Origin: Promicromonospora iranensis
Lineage (GTDB): Bacteria; Actinomycetota; Actinomycetes; Actinomycetales; Cellulomonadaceae
Direction of reading: 5' to 3'
DNA: 64,000 nucleotides
Assembly: GCF_028994805.1 (NCBI RefSeq)
Contig: NZ_JAJQQP010000003.1
Coordinates: forward strand, 219,145 to 283,144
Of this stretch, positions 59,835 to 64,000 are shown piece after piece. A program made the position numbers and the translations under genes. Each line of letters begins with the position of its first letter. The stretch's first letter is position 1. The notes under the pieces were generated by a model, which worked only from the letters and a program-made list of their open reading frames with translations, ran no database searches and had not been told where the DNA came from.

Positions 59835-61178
59835 TCACTCGCTGACGGTGAAGCCCTGCTCGTTGCCGTAGCCGACGATCGACTCCTGCCAGGCGGCCAG
59901 GCCGTCCGTCAGGGACGTCGAGCCGGTGTACGCCTGGCCGGCCGTGTCGGGGAACACGCTGTTCGCGTAGACCTGGTACGGCAGGTACTGCCAGCCGGGC
60001 ACGACGCTCGTGGCCGACTCCGAGAGCACCTCGTTGATCTTCTGGCCGCCGAAGTACTCGGACTCCTCGGCGAGGAACGCCTCGTCGGTGAGGTCCGCGA
60101 GCGTAGCGGGGAAGTTGCCGCCCTCGAGGCGCGTGGCGACGCCGTCGCCCGCGTTCGCGTACTCCAGGAAGCCGTAGGCCAGCGCCTTCTTGTCGCTCGC
60201 CTCCGTGATCGACAGCGCGGAGCCGCCGTTCTCGGCGGTCTCACCGGCGCCGGCGGTCCACTGCGGCATGGGCGCGACGCGCCAGTCGCCCGACGCCGGG
60301 GCGGCACCGGACTCGAGGTTCGCGGGCATCCAGGCGCCCGTCACCAGTGCGGCGATCTCGCCGTTGCCCAGGCCCTGGAACCACTCGTCGGACCAGCCGG
60401 GGACGTCGGCGAGGAGGCCGTCGTCGATCAGCTGCTGCCACATCTCGGCCCACTTGGCCGAGCCCTCGTCGGCGAGGTCCACGGTGACGTCGGTGCCCTC
60501 GACCTGGAACGGGTGGCCACCGGCCTGCCAGATCATCGACGTCGCAAACCCGGCGTCGCCGTTGTCGGACGTGATGTAGGTGTTCGGGTCGTGGTCGTGG
60601 ATCTGCTGGGCGGCGTCGGCGAACTCCTCCCAGGTGGCGGGCACGTCGACGCCGGCCTCCTCGAACGTCTTCGCGTTGTAGAACAGCGCCATGGGGCCCG
60701 AGTCCATCGGCAGGCCGTACACGGCGTCGCCGTCGGTCACCGCGCCCCACGGGCCGGGGGAGTAGGTGCTCTCCAGCTCGCTCGCGCCGAGGGGCGCGAG
60801 GTCGGCCAGGGACTCGCCGATGGAGAACTGCGGCAGCGCGTAGTACTCCATCTGCGTGACGTCGGGCACGCCCGAGCCCGCGCTGATCGCGTTCTGCAGC
60901 GCCACGTAGTGGTCGTTGCCCGTACCGACGTTCGCCATCTCGACGTTCACGTTCGGGTACTCGGCCTCGAAGTCCTCGACGACCTGGTCCAGGGTGGGCT
61001 CCCACGCCCAGACCAGCAGGTCGCCGCCCTCCTCGAGCGCGGCGGCGATGTCCTCGGCGGACACTGCCTCCGCCGCGGCGTCGTCGCCGTCGGACCCGGA
61101 CCCGCACGCGGTCAGGGCGAGCGCCAGGGCGCTCGCGGCGGCGAGCGCACCTACGGCGCGGTGGTGGCGGAAAGTCAT
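59835..61178 (-). CDS. ABC sugar transporter substrate-binding lipoprotein
   Basis: A 447-residue receptor: signal ASALALALTAC with lipidated Cys25, an acidic Gly/Asp linker, then a family-1 binding fold (LLVWAWEPTLDQVVEDFEAEYPNVNVEM, DVTQMEYYALPQF, YGLPMDSGPMALFYNAKTFEEAGVDVPATWEEFADAA, ALVTGAWMPANLES). Probably binds a beta-galactoside oligosaccharide, judged from the GH35 gene next to it. GAGGAACC precedes ATG 61178. Confidence 0.9.
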   Translation of the reverse strand: MTFRHHRAVGALAAASALALALTACGSGSDGDDAAAEAVSAEDIAAALEEGGDLLVWAWEPTLDQVVEDFEAEYPNVNVEMANVGTGNDHYVALQNAISAGSGVPDVTQMEYYALPQFSIGESLADLAPLGASELESTYSPGPWGAVTDGDAVYGLPMDSGPMALFYNAKTFEEAGVDVPATWEEFADAAQQIHDHDPNTYITSDNGDAGFATSMIWQAGGHPFQVEGTDVTVDLADEGSAKWAEMWQQLIDDGLLADVPGWSDEWFQGLGNGEIAALVTGAWMPANLESGAAPASGDWRVAPMPQWTAGAGETAENGGSALSITEASDKKALAYGFLEYANAGDGVATRLEGGNFPATLADLTDEAFLAEESEYFGGQKINEVLSESATSVVPGWQYLPYQVYANSVFPDTAGQAYTGSTSLTDGLAAWQESIVGYGNEQGFTVSE

Positions 61179-61239
61179 GGTGGTTCCTCTCACTTCATTG
61201 TCAGTCGAACGGAGTCTCTGCAGGTCGTGCAGGGGGTGC

Positions 61240-62169
61240 TCACTCCTTGACGCTGCCGGCGGCGAGACCCGACTGCCAGTAGCGCTGCAGGAGCAGGAAG
61301 ACCGCGATGAGCGGCAGGATCGTGAGGAGCGCGCCGGTGATGACGAGGTTGAAGATCGCCTCGCCGCCGGCGGTGGTTGCCTGCTGGTTCCACGCGTTCA
61401 GGCCCAGGGTCAGGGGGTACCAGTCCGGGTCGCGCAGCATGATCAGCGGCAGGAAGTAGTTGTTCCAGGTCGCGACGACGGTGAACAGCAGCACCGTCAC
61501 GATGCCGGGGGCCAGCATGGGCAGGGCGACCTGGAAGAAGGTGCGGGCCTCGCTGGCGCCGTCGATCCGGGCGGCCTCCATGATCTCGTCCGGCACCGCC
61601 TCGGCGGCGAACGTCCACATGAGGTACAGCCCGAACGGCGAGATCAGCGACGGGATGATCACCGACCAGGGAGTGTTCGTCAGCCCCATGTTCGCGAACA
61701 TGAGGAACGTGGGCACGGCCAGGGCCGTGCCCGGCACGGCCACCGCGCCGATGACGACGGCGAACACGGCGCGCTTGCCCGGGAAGCTGAACTTCGCGAG
61801 GCCGTAGCCGCCGAGCAGGGCCAGCAGCGTGGCGCCGCCCGCGCCCAGCACCACGTACAGCAGGGTGTTGAGGAACCAGCGGCCGAACACGCCGTCGTTG
61901 TAGGTCAGGACACCGGTCAGGTTGTCCCAGAGGGCGAACTCGCCGCTGAACCACAGGCCGAACGAGCTGAACAGGTCGGGCTGGGTCTTCGTCGCGTTGA
62001 TCAGCAGCCAGACCAGCGGGATCAGCGCATAGATGCCGACCAGGGCGGTGAGGACGGTGAGCAGGACGCTGCGCGTGGGCCGGGCGTGCGAGCTGCGGCG
62101 GTTCCTGATGCGCGGGCGGGGCCGGCGCGCCTTCACGGTGGGCGCGGACAGCAGGGTGTGGGTGCTCAT
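61240..62169 (-). CDS. ABC sugar permease, MalG type
   Basis: A 309-residue permease with an Arg-rich N-terminus of 30 residues, six spans and the EAA loop EIMEAARIDGASEARTFFQVALPMLAPG, ending RYWQSGLAAGSVKE as MalG-type proteins do. Three bases separate it from the upstream permease. No ATPase in the operon. Confidence 0.92.
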   Translation of the reverse strand: MSTHTLLSAPTVKARRPRPRIRNRRSSHARPTRSVLLTVLTALVGIYALIPLVWLLINATKTQPDLFSSFGLWFSGEFALWDNLTGVLTYNDGVFGRWFLNTLLYVVLGAGGATLLALLGGYGLAKFSFPGKRAVFAVVIGAVAVPGTALAVPTFLMFANMGLTNTPWSVIIPSLISPFGLYLMWTFAAEAVPDEIMEAARIDGASEARTFFQVALPMLAPGIVTVLLFTVVATWNNYFLPLIMLRDPDWYPLTLGLNAWNQQATTAGGEAIFNLVITGALLTILPLIAVFLLLQRYWQSGLAAGSVKE

Positions 62170-62172
62170 GGC

Positions 62173-63090
62173 TCAGGCCTCCTTGCGCATGCCGCGCAGC
62201 TGCACCACGTAGGCCACGAGCATCGTGAGCACGCCCATGATGATCGCCACCGTGGCCGAGTAGTTGTACTGCTGGCCGGAGAAGGACAGCGAGTAGGCGT
62301 ACAGGTTGGGGGTGTAGTGCGTCGAGATGTAGTTGGGCGACAGCGCCTGCAGGATGCTCGGCTCGTTGAAGAGCTGGAACGAGCCGATGATCGAGAAGAT
62401 GGTCGCGATCACGAGGGCGCCGCGGATCGCGGGGATCTTGATCGCGGAGATCACCTGCCACGGGCCCGCGCCGTCGATCTCCGCCGCCTCGTAGAGGGAG
62501 GCCGGCACGACCCGCAGCGCCGAGTAGAAGATCAGCATGTTGTAGCCGACGAACTCCCAGGTCACGATGTTGCCGATCGCGGGGAGCACCAGGACGGACG
62601 CCAGTGGGTCCGGGATGCTGGTGCCGAGCAGGTCGTTGATGTTGCCGACCAGCCCGAACCGCTCGCCGTACATGAAGCCCCACATCAGCGCGGCGACGAC
62701 GCCGGGCACCGCGTAGGGCAGGAAGATCGTCAGGCGGAAGAAGTCGCGCCCGTAGAGGCGGCCGCTGTCGATCGCCAGGGCGACGAGCAGCGAGATCCCG
62801 AGCATCACGGGAACCTGGACGAGCAGGAACAGGGTGACGCGGCCGACGCCGTCCCAGAACTGCGGGTCGCTGAACGCCCGGGCGTAGTTGGCGAAGCCGA
62901 CGAACGACGTGCCGCCCACGAGCTGGGTCTGGAACAGGCTCAGGTAGAGCGAATACACGATCGGCGCCAGGAAGACGAGGGCGAACACGATCATGAACGG
63001 GCCGACGAAGCCCCATCCGGTCCAGCGGGAGCGGCGTCGCATCCGTCCCGTGGTCCGGGGCACGGCCGAAGGCGATGCGAGCGTGGTCAA
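62173..63090 (-). CDS. ABC sugar permease, MalF type
   Basis: A 305-residue permease with six spans (from FVGPFMIVFALVFLAPIVYSLYLSLF) and the EAA loop SLYEAAEIDGAGPWQVISAIKIPAIRG. The start is uncertain. TTG 63090 has AAGGAG nine bases upstream and is preferred. The frame continues to an ATG at 63123 that would place the first codons almost in the LacI operator. First gene of the importer/GH35 operon. Confidence 0.88.
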   Translation of the reverse strand: MTTLASPSAVPRTTGRMRRRSRWTGWGFVGPFMIVFALVFLAPIVYSLYLSLFQTQLVGGTSFVGFANYARAFSDPQFWDGVGRVTLFLLVQVPVMLGISLLVALAIDSGRLYGRDFFRLTIFLPYAVPGVVAALMWGFMYGERFGLVGNINDLLGTSIPDPLASVLVLPAIGNIVTWEFVGYNMLIFYSALRVVPASLYEAAEIDGAGPWQVISAIKIPAIRGALVIATIFSIIGSFQLFNEPSILQALSPNYISTHYTPNLYAYSLSFSGQQYNYSATVAIIMGVLTMLVAYVVQLRGMRKEA

Positions 63091-63130
63091 GGGAAGTCGC
63101 TCCTTCACGAGTGGGGCCAGCATGACGTCG

Positions 63131-63144
63131 TGTTGACGTAAACA
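63131..63144. promoter_or_regulatory. LacI-family operator between the importer operon and lacI-type gene
   Basis: TGTTGACGTAAACA is an inverted repeat TGTT-N-ACGT-N-AACA with the central CG typical of LacI-family sites in actinobacteria. It lies 41 bases upstream of the permease start and 86 upstream of the regulator start. Confidence 0.75.
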
Positions 63145-63229
63145 TGGTGACGCCGACTAGGGTGCTCGTGAGTTACCGGGGTGTCAAGCGCGCACCGGTG
63201 TGACGGTGCATCACGAGGAGGTGGATGCG

Positions 63230-64000
63230 GTGGAGGGCAGAGGTCCGTCCATGGCCGACGTGGCCGCGCTCGCCGGGGTGTCGACCCAGACGGTGTCCCG
63301 CGTGTCGATGGGGCTGGACAACGTGCGGCCGGCGACGCGGGACAGGGTGCTCGCGGCGATGGCGGAGCTGGGTTACGCGCCCAACACGGCGGCACGAGCG
63401 CTGCGGTACGGGAGCTTTCGGACCATCGGCGTGATCGCCCACCGGCTCGCCCGGACCGGCGAGTCCCGGACGGTCGAGGCGGTGGTCGAGGCGGCGCGCA
63501 AGGAGGGCTACACGGTGACGCTGATCGACGTCGAGAGCCCGTCGTCCGACGTCGTCTCCGCCGCGGCGACCAGGCTCTCGCACCAGGCCATCGACGGCCT
63601 GGTGATCATCCGGGCCGAGACCGCCTCGCCGGACACGCTCGCCCTGCCGCCGCGGATGCCCGTGGTGGTGTCGGACTCGCGGTTCGTCGGCCACCACCCC
63701 GCCGTCGGTGCGGACCAGGCCGACGGCGCGCGCCGCGCCACGCAGCACCTCCTGGACCTGGGGCACCGCACGGTGCACCACGTCGCGGGGCCGTCCGACT
63801 CCATACCTGCCCAGCTGCGGGCCGAGGCCTGGCGGGCGACGCTCGACGCGGCCGGCAGTCCCGTGCCCGAGGTCGTGGAGGGGGACTGGACGTCGGCCTC
63901 CGGGTACGACGCCGGACGCCGGCTCGCCGCCGATCCCGAGGCCACGGCGGTCTTCTGCGCGAACGACGAGATGGCGGCCGGTGTGCTCCGGGCCCTGCAC
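63230..64000 (+). CDS. LacI-family transcriptional regulator, C-terminus beyond the window
   Basis: 257 codons open to the window edge. The HTH is MADVAALAGVSTQTVSRVSMG with the hinge helix VLAAMAELGYAPNTAARALR, followed by the periplasmic-binding-like domain (TIGVIAHRLARTGESRTVEAVVEAARKEGYTVTLIDV, GLVIIRAET, PVVVSDSRF, GHRTVHHVAGP, VFCANDEMAAGVLRAL). The GTG at 63230 with GAGGAGG nine bases upstream is the preferred start; ATG 63251 gives a minimal form. Represses the divergent importer/GH35 operon through the site at 63131, presumably until a galactoside appears. Confidence 0.93.
   Translation, partial: MEGRGPSMADVAALAGVSTQTVSRVSMGLDNVRPATRDRVLAAMAELGYAPNTAARALRYGSFRTIGVIAHRLARTGESRTVEAVVEAARKEGYTVTLIDVESPSSDVVSAAATRLSHQAIDGLVIIRAETASPDTLALPPRMPVVVSDSRFVGHHPAVGADQADGARRATQHLLDLGHRTVHHVAGPSDSIPAQLRAEAWRATLDAAGSPVPEVVEGDWTSASGYDAGRRLAADPEATAVFCANDEMAAGVLRALH

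Noticed and set aside
1-64000. CRISPR arrays, prophage, transposase, riboswitch classes
   Set aside because: No regularly spaced repeats, no phage structural or integrase genes, no transposase motifs and no recognisable riboswitch core were found by reading both strands.

Overview
The window is 64 kb of a high-GC chromosome with GTG and TTG starts, ATGA/GTGA gene overlaps and actinobacterial gene order (rplU-rpmA-obgE-proB-proA-small membrane gene-nadD-rsfS). A Micrococcales actinomycete (Promicromonosporaceae/Cellulomonadaceae-like) is the best guess, inferred from gene content without any database search. Nothing looks viral or plasmid-borne. I see no CRISPR array, rRNA operon or intact insertion sequence.

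Layout. 1-5.2 kb: partial hydrolase, thymidine kinase, membrane fatty-acid desaturase, isoaspartyl methyltransferase and a BCCT osmolyte transporter. 5.2-13.6 kb: housekeeping block (L21, L27, Obg, ProB, ProA, NadD, Pro/Gly-rich membrane protein, RsfS, histidine phosphatase). 13.7-17.8 kb: two near-identical tRNA-Ala(GGC) genes with near-identical promoters, flanking a secreted S33 peptidase, a redox HxlR/NQO-type oxidoreductase pair and a superoxide dismutase with a MerR/SoxR-type promoter. 17.8-26.6 kb: accessory region with a CyoE-type heme O synthase, a GyrI-like gene remnant, several regulator/enzyme pairs with visible operators and a Zur-box-controlled AztD-like zinc lipoprotein. 26.6-32.6 kb: polyol utilisation (mannitol-type dehydrogenase, SorC regulator, ABC transporter without ATPase) tied together by repeated CAGATGAGC boxes. 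32.6-40.3 kb: deazaflavin oxidoreductase, two ECF sigma loci, YceI protein, peptide deformylase, a PLP deaminase-like gene broken by an in-frame amber codon, and a LysR/SDR pair. 40.3-48.5 kb: ALF-repeat secreted protein, MurG-like glycosyltransferase, epoxide hydrolase/CGNR regulator pair with two operators, a PopR/ClgR-like regulator beside a two-gene clpP operon whose second product lacks the catalytic serine, and a DesK/DesR-type two-component system. 48.5-57.7 kb: FAH-family enzyme, then the histidine-degradation operon (IclR regulator; hutH, hutU, an M20 amidohydrolase, hutF, hutI). 57.9-64 kb: GH35 beta-galactosidase with an ABC sugar importer (again no ATPase), divergent from a LacI regulator cut by the window end.

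How genes work together. Five regulator/target pairs are divergent, with a palindrome or inverted repeat between them. The hut genes convert histidine to glutamate by the formimidoylglutamate deiminase branch; the M20 enzyme probably replaces HutG. Both ABC importers probably share a remote MsiK-like ATPase. The least explained items are the ClpP pair with one catalytically dead subunit, the CGNR operator pair, two families of long intergenic palindromes present as dispersed copies, and three tiny ORFs whose stop codons overlap the starts of nadD, hutH and the FAH gene.
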